64,000 nt of DNA from Plasmodium malariae (taxonomy: Eukaryota; Apicomplexa; Aconoidasida; Haemosporida; Plasmodiidae). Below are positions 37,701-48,644 of the stretch, piece by piece. Within the stretch, counting starts at the first letter, position 1. The number at the start of each line of letters is the position of its first letter. The notes beneath the pieces are model-generated. The model was not told where the DNA came from and did no database searches. It saw only the letters and a list, made by a program, of their open reading frames with translations. A program made the position numbers and the translations under genes. The DNA is taken from NCBI RefSeq assembly GCF_900090045.1, contig NC_041788.1:2017501-2081500 (forward strand), in the 5' to 3' direction.

Positions 37701-37858
37701 ATTACCTTTTTAATATCTTCATCAATTTCAAATCGAATATTTACTTTTTCTTCTTTTATTTCACTTAATATTTCTTTGTCGCTTTTTTCCCTAAGTTTTA
37801 ACATGCTAGCTAGGTTGCTTAATATTTTAGATTCATATTTGATCGGTGAGAAACTCAT
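31772..37858 (-). CDS. SET10: SET10 histone-lysine methyltransferase (SET + PHD)
   Basis: Single exon. The start is set at the ATG of MSFSPIKYESKIL, giving about 2,028 residues. The frame continues 76 codons upstream through repetitive A/T sequence and looks like 5' UTR. The SET region (about residues 710-1070) opens with GYFGCGWSNN, has VIFGEYTGFV, then an Asn-rich insert of about 130 residues. It resumes with SLVNHYKTC and ends with TGEEIFADFGFEWF. A PHD finger (about 1114-1173) shows CNLCM, CSGCNHVYHLKC and WFCSSC. Near the C-terminus (about 1900-1946) is a Tudor/Agenet-like stretch, FVGTVTEQIKD then VVTYEDGDVEWI. In P. falciparum, SET10 is reported as an H3K4 methyltransferase at the active or poised var gene. 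An Ala/Ser-rich insert lies near 33600-33700. It is adjacent to HP1. Confidence 0.93.
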   Translation of the reverse strand: MSFSPIKYESKILSNLASMLKLREKSDKEILSEIKEEKVNIRFEIDEDIKKVIDINKINCTCNESKKKMEEYNGKKFEYYYNVETYGVDFFLDICNALGRSNYKPFLTEEGKNEIINGLRVRRSSNLYKFVSFFLSKERLNKDRLNDGKTPENIFHCFKCLKSVLHIYADSQNSSKAKMFLGDTYINNNSNRNNSSSNNNSNNNNCNSGNSNNNNNSNSSNNSNNNNDSSDIYSNKYITEEMEDHIENDNLSEKDNFEKRKKNHRDGIIVVSKYKSELTSISRKSNEKIMKTIFEHTKDMNNDKRSNVFQKIYPFKKSNTFEKVNKYSKSRIYDNDKLKYNSQSFQTLKNENKDISTYKNINKKKYFSTQNKSLTRNSYGKNYNSDSYNKNKETKKRSSQKSKNSRNSFHSLSNKNVSATKKKEANDTIYCTDTDVAANVDLNREGNSNEKHGKEVEKGHMKRTTWSCMPKGEETDGTSHENCANAICSELKNVTISEERERNEAMEYIGPGNKLEKVENMNHSDNIKHMNGSEILKRASASEEMSKDDGITGELDDKDCVLDEVITGLNKYEINEKKESVKKSSNEEESYYNPSDNESYSTDDSNYKKYLRKKKKLQDQGKIVIDLNIMRGNSIKSVNKRDKDERHEEKMQETLRMKQVNKILEQKKMIFCKIEDIAKKRNKRYVKTQVLSEDSKIERVYFSHKIKKFYNSKSGYFGCGWSNNRTEWTPFIHAPFFDNQHNAIYKNRNKKLYEEIYDTLLHGRIHPYIKIVELKDHKHPVRLCTPYTEDCYSILYTGKKISSTDDRVIFGEYTGFVANNRELSQEKHQYMFALTFNKKVFNDKKNVVFINEIESDEEEGCSENVPCTVSDSSDHNSNINSSNSTVDNSNNNFNHNSSGNNDNNSNRHSGNYLRNNFERIEGCGNDRQSVVNEDKECDEEITNNIRKNEKEKIYSNLMNIQNNNLTDKANKGKKSKTSCFNKKAKGLNNLVILPDNYTYAVDSSYMFNEMSLVNHYKTCSIFNNYDFRINAEWQLVYLDGWPHIILTSIPGVEINTGEEIFADFGFEWFEKVNDICLNSFIKNCYEHRLIKLNLCKEKYFNGIDDIVEKYNLLKTHTTCNLCMHNVNTDCGNFIYCSGCNHVYHLKCVHKLYTEVNENYDWFCSSCVQLCMNIINQKEFLQHIEKENHKKLIDFFNDISSVDNSKKNANDLLASQNNSQPSTLIEHENGNNNSNERNDNNEKIDNNGNNRSNDENCSTGFEKIRRLLQCKENIDHLIKNRELLNEFLQKKENEVNLLDTKEYGDFNFKDEQINYLLKDSYELHLLVEYKKKIEDLLVSRERVDTFLNNEGVKRTMKIRKKTINYLLKSKKFIENIVTKLGEEEFFRPPAASISALAADTASTFAASIGSSTVQQKTQGDSFVKIEEKQQELVDDKKYSDKLSNDSSYNIQIDKNKVNMMGETNDVCVNLGKRISDEINYNSMSSTYEQVLYSKSNMIVKNLKDIKKNEKNNRGNNGNISNLCCNYMMKLSKKFFGFSLIKDFEKGLSTNQPSLPLNDHLKKLSVCSNCYKKHHDLSKAIICRVTKMHFEANYNDGLSEEDLFKTSSECIQLVIRELANTIKEYRKKELNGAYIQHMITSGGDTFKDKGNNENNIAIKFNNSVTPNKVSSSSAFSNKNHMEEEKPFYEVIITALSDDKNEKDNNIITGNTPPLNDDRMNYTGYYTDKKEESSLLFHKRIRDNYDYSKERCNNLSQFRINQHRNSMINRKSTNKDQECSVNETHDVYRDENTTMPNRHTDSNSADNKNTNSEYYENENGKNKENENDKNNEGDNDNEKDNDNNNNDNNDYNEKNNNNEENENENENLGTTNEIWNSEKKNFDYFHNRYKISNFIPLFGVELGKTKFQREFTNGTFVGTVTEQIKDEHDNNFFVVTYEDGDVEWITPSFLFQELLKQSTNNLEYPLASNFKELFNPYFKKDIKLNNCSLELKIEKRKRKSNCEYNSNNNSVNKRQKHAQEESSLKKKKQKF

Positions 37859-40594
37859 GTTGAAAATTGTATAAGGAAAAGTAGGAAAGTTTGGAGAATA
37901 AGGCAAATAGGGAAAATATGGGAAAACATTGAAAATATGGAAAAGCAGAGAAAATATGGCAAAATAGTGAAAATGAGCAAAAATAAAAGTAACAAAACAT
38001 TCAAATGATTGTCGTTCCTTTATTAATTTCTCACTAGTGAACAAATACACACATGTGTACATACATATATGTGTATATGTATGCATATATTATTTATTCT
38101 GAATTACTTCAGTAAAACATCATGCTAACATCTGCATAATAAGTTTCAAATTTCCGTTTATAAAATGAAATTTATATTTTTTATAAGAAATAATCTATAT
38201 TTCTTTTAACTTGTATAAATATATTTGTATATATATAACTGCATAGTAGCTAGTATGTATATATACACATGTGCATATATTTATGCACTATAATGACGTA
38301 ATTGATAACATAACTTCTTTTTTTTTTTTTATGAACATTTCTCATACTGAATATAAGTAAACACATATTCCACAAAAATTATTAAACCTCAAGTGTATTA
38401 TCATAATATTCTTCAATTCATACTTGTCAACATAAATGTTTAATAACACAAATACATTTATATATATATATATATATATGTATTTATGTGTATATGATAA
38501 ACTACGTGGTAGTCGCATATGTCTATAGACGCATTGCTCATGAAAAAAAAAAATATTACTAATATAAATTAAAATTCTCTTTAAACAATGTGTGTTTAAC
38601 CAAATATAAAAAGTACTACACAAAACAATTTATCCTTTTGTGGTAAAAAGGATACACATAACTACACATATAATCAGACATATACGTTAACAAAATAATA
38701 AAAATGAGAAAAAATGGTTATATAAATAGCTATATATGTCCTTACATATGTATAAACATTTTTATAGACTTATATGTACTTTAATTAGTAGGTTATTTTA
38801 AAGAATGCAAAATGTTTTCATAAATTTTTCACAAGAGTATAAAACATAAAAAAAAAATTTAAACCTTTTTTAATTTACGTAAATTACTTTAAAGAAAGAA
38901 ATATAAAGAAATACAATAAGCATAATGAGTATATATGATAATTCATATTATATATATATATATATATGTATATGCATATATTTGAAAATTTTGTGGGATG
39001 TTTTAGTCATACTTTTAAACACATTAAAACATATGCAATAGCAGTATTTTTTATTATGTTCATTTTGTAAGGATGTATATATGTACGAATGTGTATACGT
39101 TTGTATGTATGCATGTACGTAATTATATATGTATGTATGTATGTATGAGCGTGTATATGTATATATATTTATATATATACATGTAAGTAGTATATATGCA
39201 TACACTTATGTGTATACATTCTTAATATATAATATGTTTTGCATACATAGTATGAAAGAATTCTTCGATAAAATTGCATATATAACAACAAAAAGAAACA
39301 AATTCACAAACACTTTAGTTAAAAGTACGCATGTCCATTTTCATTATTCAATGAAAAAGATGTAGTAAATTTACATGTGATATTCAATGAGAATGCGATT
39401 TTTTTAATAATAATTAAAAGAATACATTAGGAATATTTTTTATTATTTTTCATTTTACTGAAAAACTTTTGCATAAAATTAACAGTACACATAATACATT
39501 TACATACATATATATATATGTATATGCATACGTATACGTACACGTATATGAACATGTATATATTGATGTTCGAGTATGTGTATACATGGAATAAATAATT
39601 ATGCATAAAACTTCATTTTTATAATTATTTTGTATCATAGAGTATATAAAATAACATTATTTCAAAAAATGTTTTTCTTAGTGCTACAATTTTTTTTTTT
39701 TTTTTTTATTTTCATGTATAGTTCTTTAAGAACTTATGATACAGCAAATTCTTTCAAGGTTTAAAAAAAAATATCTAAAAATTAAATAAGAAAAAACGAA
39801 AAAAAAAAAAAGAATGAAAAATTAGCAATTATCAGCAACTGTGTATTCCTTATTTTCACTTTTTTTTTTTTTTTTTTTTTTTGATAAGGGAACGTTTTTT
39901 TTAATATTAAGATATAAGTGGTAAATTTTAAAACAATATTATTTATTTTTTTTTTTTTTATTTTGTTATGTATTTTATTTTTTCCTGTGTTTTATTTTTT
40001 TTATTTTTTTTTTTTATATTCATTTTCTTTTTTTTTTTCTACAGTCTTTTTATAAATTCAAGGTATGAAAAAAATACATGTGACTAAACTAGATTTAATT
40101 TGCTTATGTTAGTGATATTGTTATCTACTATAACATGAATAATGCTAACATTTTAGAATGATCAGAATTTATGGTGATAAAATTATGTATATTATATATC
40201 GCAAGAAATGGAAAAAAAAATAACTTCATCTATATTAAATTAAATTAAACCAAGTCATATTAGATCAAATTAAACAAAATCAAATACACACATTTTCCAA
40301 AATAAAACATACTAATTGTGTCATTTAAGTAATTTTAAATTCCTAAAGAGGCATAATCACTAAAATGCTAAAATATACATAAAGTTGCAGAACTAGAATT
40401 ATTAAGGCACGTTACATTATATTTAAAAAATAAAAATTAATCCAACTTTTAACCTTTTTGTTACAAAATTATGAAACTTCTTTTTTAAGATTATTTACAA
40501 TAATCTATTTTATTTGAATAAATTTCTTTTTGTTTTTTAAGTATCTATGCTAAGAGTTTTAAAAAATATGTACATGAATTGTGCAGTATTTTTT

Positions 40595-40745
40595 TTTTTT
40601 TTTTTATGATGAAACATCCTTTTGTATATTTTTCTTTTATTTTTTTATGGTAATATTAGACATATCCTTTTCTATAATTTTCTTTTTTTTTTTTTATGGT
40701 AATATGAGACATATCCTTTTCTGTATTTTATTTTATTTTTTTTTT
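40595..40745. repeat. ~65-bp imperfect tandem repeat, 2-3 copies
   Basis: TTTATGGTAATATTAGACAT followed by ATCCTTTTCT and a long T-run is repeated. One diverged copy (TTTATGATGAAACATCCTTT) and two closer copies are visible. Confidence 0.75.
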
Positions 40746-41104
40746 TTTTTGGTATCAACATAGTACCTATTGATAAATTGTCACACATGTGTAATCATAA
40801 TTATAAAAGAGTACGTAGAGATATTTAAAGGTGTATAAAAGGAAAAAAAAACTAATTTTAAATTTTAGGTAAAAGACTACTTCTACTTTAATGCAATTTA
40901 TTCTTTGTCTATGTAGTGTTATACCACTTTATAAATTACTGCTACATATCTAATGATCTATTCCTTTTTTCAAGAATTTACTTTTTAAAATAATGCATAT
41001 TATATTTAATTTCTTTTATTTTTTTATTTCGTGAAAATTATTGCATGGAAGAATATTATGAACATACAAAATTAATTGAAAAAAAAAAAAAGTACATAAT
41101 GAAG

Positions 41105-41450
41105 CATAATTAAGTAGTACTAAACATAATTAAGTAGTACTAAACATAATTAAGTAGTACTAAACATAATTAAGTAGTACTAAACATAATTAAGTAGTAC
41201 TAAACATAATTAAGTAGTACTAAACATAATTAAGTAGTACTAAACATAATTAAGTAGTACTAAACATAATTAAGTAGTACTACATAATTAAGTAGTAAAC
41301 ATAATTAAGTAGTACTAAACATAATTAAGCAGTATTAAACATAATTAAGTAGTACTAAACATAATTAAGCAGTATTAAACATAATTAAGCAGCATTAAAC
41401 CTAATTGAGCAGTATTAAAAATAATTAAGCAATATTAAACAGTATTTGAA
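41105..41450. repeat. 20-bp tandem minisatellite, about 17 copies
   Basis: The unit CATAATTAAGTAGTACTAAA repeats exactly about nine times (41105-41284). Some eight variant copies follow, in which GTAGTAC becomes GCAGTAT or GCAGCAT and lengths vary. The gradient from perfect to diverged copies runs toward the 3' end, upstream of the secreted-protein gene. Confidence 0.95.
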
Positions 41451-42232
41451 TAAACATAAAAATTTTTTAAAATAGGTTTATAATTGCTACTTCTCGACTA
41501 ACGTACATTTATGCATATATATATGTATATACACATATTTATACATACATATATATATACACATATTCACCTTTGTCTAACACTTGAATATTTCCATCCG
41601 AACAAAAGTATACTATATTATTTAGAAAAAGAGTACTAGATATACGCCCACTACATAGTATGTATAAGGAATAACTTTACAATTTTAGCGACATTTATTA
41701 CTGCACTTTTTCGTTTTAAGTTAAAATTACAAAAAACAATTTTCATATGTGCAAAAGGGGGAAAAAAAAAATCTTCATATTGTTTCCTTTTAAATTACAA
41801 AAATTGCATTCCATATTTTCTTTTAAAAAAATATACGTATATAAAATTTTTTGTAAAAATAAACGCTCTTCCCAAAAAAAAAAAAAAAAAAAAAAATACT
41901 AAATCGTTAAAAACGTTGAAAAGTTGAACAGTTGAGAAGCATAAAAATTAGGAAACATAGAGCTTATCCTATTTTGAACTTCAATACTTTAAAGAACTTG
42001 TTCATTTCATGTAAGTACACATCACAGATTAAGGAGTCAAAAAAAAGAAAAAAAGAAATACGAGATAATTATAAAAAAATATATTAAGACTGGTTCTATA
42101 TTTGATGTACAGTTATTACGGGCAGCTTTATCTATAATTTAATTTTCTTCTGTCCATGTGTGAACGTATGCACATATACTCGTATATATTTGTTTTTTTT
42201 TATTTCGAAATAAAAGCTTGTTTATCTTTTAA

Positions 42233-42265
<33 letters not shown>

Positions 42266-42398
42266 TTATTTCCCCATAATTTTTATCTCTTTTTTCAGCT
42301 CTTTTTTTTTTTTTTTTTTTTTCTTTTGTGTTTTTGTTTAATTTCAATTGTTTTCTTATTTTTGTTAACAACTCTAACATTCAAAACAGAAATACAGA

Positions 42399-44184
42399 AT
42401 GAACATAAGGAAAACCGTATTTTTTTTGTTTTTAATGTCCTTCCTTGTTGAAACATTTTTAGGACAAAATGGAAGAATGGACGTTAGTAATCTATATCCA
42501 CATTATTTCGGTAATTAGCAAATACATATAGAAATTACAAATTTCCATAATGCACCTATATATATTTGTCTGCATTATAAGTACTGAATATTTTACTTTA
42601 GCAGGTACATAATGTATATGCAAAAATTGCAAATATTGAAAAAGTTGCAAAAATAAATTAAATCAGTGTAAAAAGGGGATTATATTATAACTTATCATTT
42701 TGCGAAATTAATTGAAGTTATTACCTATCAGCTATATTATAAACATTATGCCATAAGAAGGGCTCAAATTAATATATACTGCCATGTATTTATTCATTTA
42801 TCTATGTATATATATGTATATATGCATGTGAGTACATTCCACTATAGGTGCTTTAATTTTTTTTGCAAATTTCAGATATAGCCCCAAAAATTGTCATTGG
42901 TGTTAATAAACCGCGAATTATAAATAATTTTTTTTTGGGCGAGGATAGCACCGATCATATAGTAAACGTAATGGAAAAAATACACACACATACATACATA
43001 CGCACATATACACATATATACAAACACATATACACATACATACGTACGCACATATACACATATATACAAACACATATAGACGCATATAAATATTTATATA
43101 TATGAACTCTTATTTATACGTATATTGATCACAATACATGAAGTAAAAAAAAAGTCACAAGAAGATCGATTTGAACAACAATATATCATCGTATTGCCTT
43201 TTTTGTCTCAATTAATTCTCATAGAAAGAAAAGAAAAATTATCTGAAAAAGGTTATTAATAATGGTAAGCTTTTTTGATTTGTTAATATAAAAATGAAAA
43301 TAATCCTTTGCAATTTTTATTTTGTAATCCTACTAGCAGCGGAAGAGTTATTACGCATTATTGATGAAAACAAAAATGTAATTATAAAAAACACCAATAG
43401 AAAGGAACAGTTGAATAAAAGAAAAAAAAAAATTATAAATATGAGAATGACGTAGAATTTAACTATAATATAAAAAATAAAATATTTTAAACATAATATA
43501 ATGTAATATAATTTAACGTAATGTTATACAATTTAACATTACATAATGCAGTGTAATATAAATTTAATATTATATAATACATGTCTAATTCATCTTACAA
43601 TTTTGGTCGAAATAAAAAAAAAAAAAAAAATTCAGAAATTGTTAGAAAATAGAACTGAAGAACGGCATGGGCTAAAAGTTGAAGCTGATATTATGAATGC
43701 AAACGATAAAAATATTTCAAATTTATTACTAGATAATAAAAATAATGAATTAAGAAAAAAAGAGGGAAAATCCTCAGCTCCTGTTATAATAGTTCTACCT
43801 CAACCTCTTACCAATCAGTAAGTAAACATAACAGCTTAGCAAAGACTAATGCTATAGTTTAAAAAACTCAGGATAACAAACACGTCTAGTGACTTTTTCA
43901 TAATTACTTACCTACACAAGTATCTATTAATTCATCCGTTTATGCATCCACTTATGCTTCAATTTATTCTTCATTCTATCTATATACCTATTTATTTAAT
44001 ACGCTATTCTGTACTTATTATTAAGGGAATTGTTTCTTTACAATAAATATAAGGATTTAATAAAAAATGTTAAAGAAACTAAAAATTTGTTATTAAAAAT
44101 TATCTATTTCGAAAGATTAGGAGGTAAATTTTTTTATAAAAATGATATAAAACATACATGTTCTAATAAATATGCACTTAGTAA

Positions 44185-44221
<37 letters not shown>

Positions 44222-45091
44222 GTTTACACTTTTTTTTTCTGTTATGTTCATACATCCCAATGTTTGTAAATACCCTCATATTATGTGCACTAGAATGATT
44301 TAGCATCTATTCAATATCATAAAAAATTTAAATGCAGAAATTAAAAGCCGAAGTAAAAGGGAAGCCATCAATGAAATACAGATTACGACAAAAATTATAG
44401 AAAAGGTTTATTGTTGTTAATATTTTCTCAAAAAATGAAAAAAGAAAGAAAGTACTTCACACAAGTGTTACATATTTCTAATTAATCTTATTTCTGTCTT
44501 TTATATATTTAGTGGATTTTTTTTTTTTTTAATGAATTATTCTACATTTTTCAGTTATATACCTTTCTGTACCATTTGATATGTATATATACATACATAT
44601 ACATATATAACTTTATGTACGCGCAATTATTTTTTGACAATTTTTTTTATTATATTTTTGTTAGTGCATCTCAAGGGGACGCGTTATTGAAGAAATATTA
44701 GAAGAAATACAATATGACGAGCATGGAAAGGAAAACGTAAATCAACAAATGTTTAATATATATTACAGAAAATAATTTAAAACGAATAGCATTAAACAAG
44801 CTAACGAAATTGATTACAATATACTGCGTATATAAATATATTGTATACGTGCGTATATGTAAAACATCCCATTGTCCGACTTTCCCTTCTGTAGAAGAAC
44901 AATGAAAGGCTAAAAAGCGAACGAGACTTCTTAAATCAGAAGATAAACATTTTGGTACATATTTAAAGAAAATAATTATGCATATTTTATTATTGTTAAA
45001 ATTTTTTCTTTTGCATAAATTTTTATAAACGTATTTTTTATTTATTTCCTGACAGAAACAAAAAAATAGAAAATTGGGATTAATAACTTAG
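42399..45091 (+). CDS. Secreted helical protein, ten exons, unknown function
   Basis: Inferred exons are 42399-42510, 42876-42967, 43225-43264, 43337-43377, 43636-43817, 44026-44123, 44338-44405, 44665-44736, 44895-44954 and 45056-45091. Every junction is GT/AG and phase-consistent, giving 266 residues. A clear signal peptide opens the protein (MNIRKTVFFLFLMSFLVETF, with cleavage near LGQNG). The mature part lacks membrane spans. It has a short N-terminal region (IAPKIVIGVNKPRIINNFFL) and then charged helical, coiled-coil-like segments rich in Lys/Glu/Asn, with one Pro-containing strand APVIIVLPQPL in the middle. The C-terminal exons code an amphipathic helix series ending KLGLIT. It enters the secretory pathway and is not membrane-anchored as far as visible. 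I do not recognise a family. The high exon number for a small protein is typical of many Plasmodium sexual-stage or conserved genes. Confidence 0.8.
42975..43082. repeat. ~44-bp CATA/CGCACATATACA repeat, two copies, intronic
   Basis: Two near-identical copies of CATACGCACATATACACATA-TATACAAACACATATA lie inside intron 2 of the secreted-protein gene, next to the splice donor at 42968. They create spurious overlapping open frames on both strands. Confidence 0.75.
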
Positions 45092-45842
45092 TAAACATAT
45101 TTTAGTTTTAAAACCTTAAAAAAAAAATAAATAAACATGAAACGTAATACAAATTTTTGTTTAATCAACGTAATTTTTGTGCATAAACAGTTCATTATGA
45201 GTTTAATTTATTTATATATAAAAACATTCTTTTTATCTTTTTTTCTTTTTTGGTATCTCTAAGACGATGCCAGGTGATAAACGTGTATAATAAACATAAC
45301 TGGACATGTTTACGCGTTAGTACACGCCCCAATCTTTTTTTTTTTTTTTTTTTTTAAATATTTGAACAGGAAACAATTTTTTTTTACATCTTTTGTACTT
45401 TTTTTTTTTTTATTTAAAAACTTATTTTGTTTGTAATTTTTTATAGTTGCAAAAATAATCGCATATAAATATACTAGCTATATATATACAGTATATATAT
45501 ATATATATATATTTAAGATACGCTTGTTTGAGGGAACTTTTTCATTATTATTATGGAAATACATACCATCAAAAAAAGTATTTTTTTTTTTTTCTAGCTA
45601 TTTTGTTGTGTTCTCAGTAAAAATTGCACGGTATATACATATATATATATATGTAATTTTTTAAATAATTTGCGAAGGTTATTTGTTAATTTATCTTTTA
45701 ACAAAATTGTAATAGAACAGAATTATTGTTTTTTTTCTTTTATCCCTGGTTATTTTTACGTACAGTTATAATTATAAGAGTTTTAACTTTTATGTTGTAT
45801 GAGTGAACAGTAGTTTTCATTTCAAAACTTACAGTAAGCGAA
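45092..45842. promoter_or_regulatory. Intergenic region, tandem (+) genes
   Basis: The region between the secreted-protein and Asterix-like genes. It contains poly(T) at 45336-45355 and near 45399-45411, and TA tracts at 45491-45512 and 45637-45652. It likely holds the promoter of the downstream gene; no coding sequence seen. Confidence 0.5.
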
Positions 45843-46807
45843 ATGCCTTTAAATGTGGTAATACCATCTGGTATGTTTTATATTTTTAATTTTTTCCCCT
45901 ATTCTTAACAAGTGTTATTAAGAAATATATATATCTTATATATTTTACTATTGTTTTTGTAAAATAATGTGCCAGTGCATGTAGTTCATTTTATTATTAT
46001 TTCGTTGCTTCTCTGCATCGTTTCATCTTTTTGATTTGTATTGCGTCACCGCTTCTTTTTTCGTCATAATTCACTGCTTCATCTTTTCGATGATTAATTG
46101 TTGCATAACTTTATTTTTATTTTGTGTGTAGAACCAAAAGACCCTACGCTGATATATAAATACAACAAAAAAGAGGTATACTCAGGTGAACTTGAAGGAA
46201 TACTTATTTTATGTTTTTTAGCAATTTTCCTTGGAGTAATTTTTAAGGTTACCCCTTTCAAATATTAAACTGATAAACTTGATAAAAAAGAAATATTGTA
46301 CTCACGAACATATTCATAAAACCTAATAATTAATAACTACTTTGTGTTCTTATTTTCAGACATTTCTGTATTTTTTTCCTTAGGTGATTGAAGTTATCTT
46401 TGTAGTTATTTTTGTGTTAATTTCCATATACTTAACAGCAAGAAATGGAGAATTAAACCTTGTTTCAATATTACCTATGATTATGTATGTCCTATATTCT
46501 TTTAAAAAATATTTATCATAAAGAAAAAAAATATTATTCTAAAAAGTCAATATTTCTAAGCTGTCACGATATGCCACATTTGCCCTTTCAGCATTTATCA
46601 TTTACGTATTTATCGTTTATATATTTATATATATACCTATTTATTGTATATATATATGTTCACTTATTTATAGCCTATATATATGTTCATGTATTTATCG
46701 CACATTATTTGCTTTTTTCTTTTAGAATGATCGTGATGACATTAGGAATGTCGTGGGTTCAACAAAAGAGCTTTAATAAAAAGCAAACGAGTAAATTTGA
46801 ATTATAA
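45843..46807 (+). CDS. Asterix / PAT-complex-like small ER membrane protein
   Basis: Inferred exons are 45843-45870, 46132-46247, 46384-46484 and 46726-46807, giving 108 residues. All junctions are phase-consistent (TCTG|GTATGT to GTAG|AA, AAG|GTTACC to CTTAG|GTG, AT|GTATGT to TTTAG|A). After a short N-terminus comes DPTLIYKYNKKE. Three hydrophobic segments follow: EGILILCFLAIFLGVIF, VIEVIFVVIFVLISIYL and SILPMIMIVMTLGMSWV. The size, the 'DPT..YKY' entry and the three-span layout fit the Asterix (WDR83OS/C19orf56) family. Its human member joins CCDC47 in the PAT complex that chaperones multi-span proteins at the ER translocon. The family call comes from pattern similarity; the role is by homology. 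Confidence 0.75.
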
Positions 46808-47024
46808 TACTATTCTTTCGTAGTTAGATGGTTGGCTAATTAGTTTGTTTGTTTTATTTATTTTTTTCTTGAGGTTTACCTTATTTTAATTTTTTTCTCT
46901 ATTTTATAGAATTTTAATACGTACATATAAATATACATACATGCGTACACATACATATATTCGTAAACTCTTATTTAATGCAAATGTTTAAATAAAAGGA
47001 AAAGATGCACATAGCATTAAAGTT
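46808..47024. other. 217-bp convergent intergenic gap
   Basis: An unusually tight space between the stops of the Asterix-like (+) and TPPP-like (-) genes. It is A/T-rich with CATACAT repeats. The two 3' UTRs almost certainly overlap. Confidence 0.6.
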
Positions 47025-48604
47025 TTACTCATTTCCAAAATGGGGTACAAACTTTTTTGTTTTCTCGGATTTCATTTGCCATAACTCTCCTTCAATATCA
47101 TACAGAGGAAAAAAATTTTGAAAAATTTTATTTTTTTTTGTATTAGCAGTTGTAGAATTTCTATGAACTTTTTTAGGAGTGGTCAAAAAATTGTGATTCA
47201 ATTTTAATGGTTTTATTCTGTATTCATTCCTTGAAGAAAAATGAAAATCATTAGAGCGATAAGATTCGATAGATTTATAATTTTCGTTAAATGAAGCATA
47301 ACCACCTATTCCTTTGTGTTCTCCTTCCTTTTTCAAACAGTTGATATCATAATTGTATTTACTATTATTTCCATTATTATTATTATTATAGTTAATTTTT
47401 TCCATTTTATTTTTTGTTTTCTTTTCCTTTAATTTTTTACTTTTTTTTTTGGTTTCACTTGACTCAATAAATTCAAATGATTGATCTGTGATGAAACTGC
47501 CAATTTGTAATTTTTCTACAATTAAGTTTTCATTGTTGTTATCACTATTGCTATAACCACTTTTGCTAATACCACTTCTCCGCTTTTCAGTAGTAATCAT
47601 ATCAAGCTTAATTTTCCCTTTTTTATTTACACTGTTACAAGTAACACTTTTCTCACTGCTTGTATATCCTCCTACAATGTCATCCTCAAACATTGTTAAC
47701 TCATTTGAACATGCTACAATCATTTTATTATTATTGGTCTTCACTTTTGTATTTTCTTCCTTCCACCTTATGAAATCTTCATTCTTTTTCAGAAACAATA
47801 CATAGTTCCTACGAACAAAAAATGGAAAAAAAATTTTATTAACATTACAAGAATTTCCTTTTTCAAAAAAATGAAATAAATACAATTAAGTGCATTAATA
47901 TAGGTGTACTTCGAATAGTAGAAAAGATAAACCATATATATATGTACATTTATATGTATATGTATTTATGTCTGCATATTATTCTAAGATACTTTATTAA
48001 TCTTACAGAACAATTTCTAAAAAGCTTTCTCTTTCGGTGAGCTCAGGGTACAAATAATTTCCTACTGCACTTAGAAACTTAAAAAAATATATATATACTT
48101 CATAAATAAAATATTTTTTAAAAACAAATAAGAGGAACAAATGAAAAATCTTTTTATCATAGCATGTTTTCGTAAAAAAATATGCAAACAGGTAAATTCC
48201 TTTTTCTACTAATTTTTTCCTTCAAGAAAAAAGGTTCGAAAAACCGTTAGTTTGTAGGACGCGCATGCATGTTTAAATGAGTATATACAAAAGGTTATAT
48301 CTACTATACGTGTGTACAAGTACATGTATGTATGTGTTTATAAATATATATATAGGTGTATATTGATATTTATATATTACGAGCTTAAAGTAAAAGTATG
48401 TCAGAACGTCGCCGCTTTCATCAGTCTTCTCTAGGATTGCCTTTTTGTACAGTACTATAAACGAAAATGTTAGAAAATTCATTAACACCATTTAATTATA
48501 TGAAGTATATATATGTGGTATTTAAAAATAAAGCCACAATATTTAAACAAAAGCAATTTCACATTGTTATGCACACTACAAATATATTAACATGTATATG
48601 TACA

Positions 48605-48644
<40 letters not shown>

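Larger units (their letters stand above)
37859..42398. promoter_or_regulatory. 4.5-kb divergent intergenic region
   Basis: It lies between divergent starts of SET10 (-) and the secreted-protein gene (+), so it should hold both promoters. The first ~130 bp upstream of SET10 is a GGAAAATATGG-like short repeat. Farther on are long poly(T) runs (39690-39707, 39863-39881, 42236-42263), a ~65-bp repeat at 40595-40745, and the 20-bp minisatellite at 41.1-41.45 kb. At 40042-40060 a tiny AG/GT-bounded segment resembles an untranslated exon. No coding gene found. Confidence 0.5.

Noticed and set aside
37859..38086. 76-codon N-terminal extension of SET10
   Set aside because: It translates microsatellite and GGAAAATATGG-like repeats into Phe/Tyr/Pro-rich sequence. 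The ATG at 37858 starts normal coding sequence.
41105..41450. CRISPR-like array
   Set aside because: Units abut directly without spacers and the genome is eukaryotic; it is a minisatellite.
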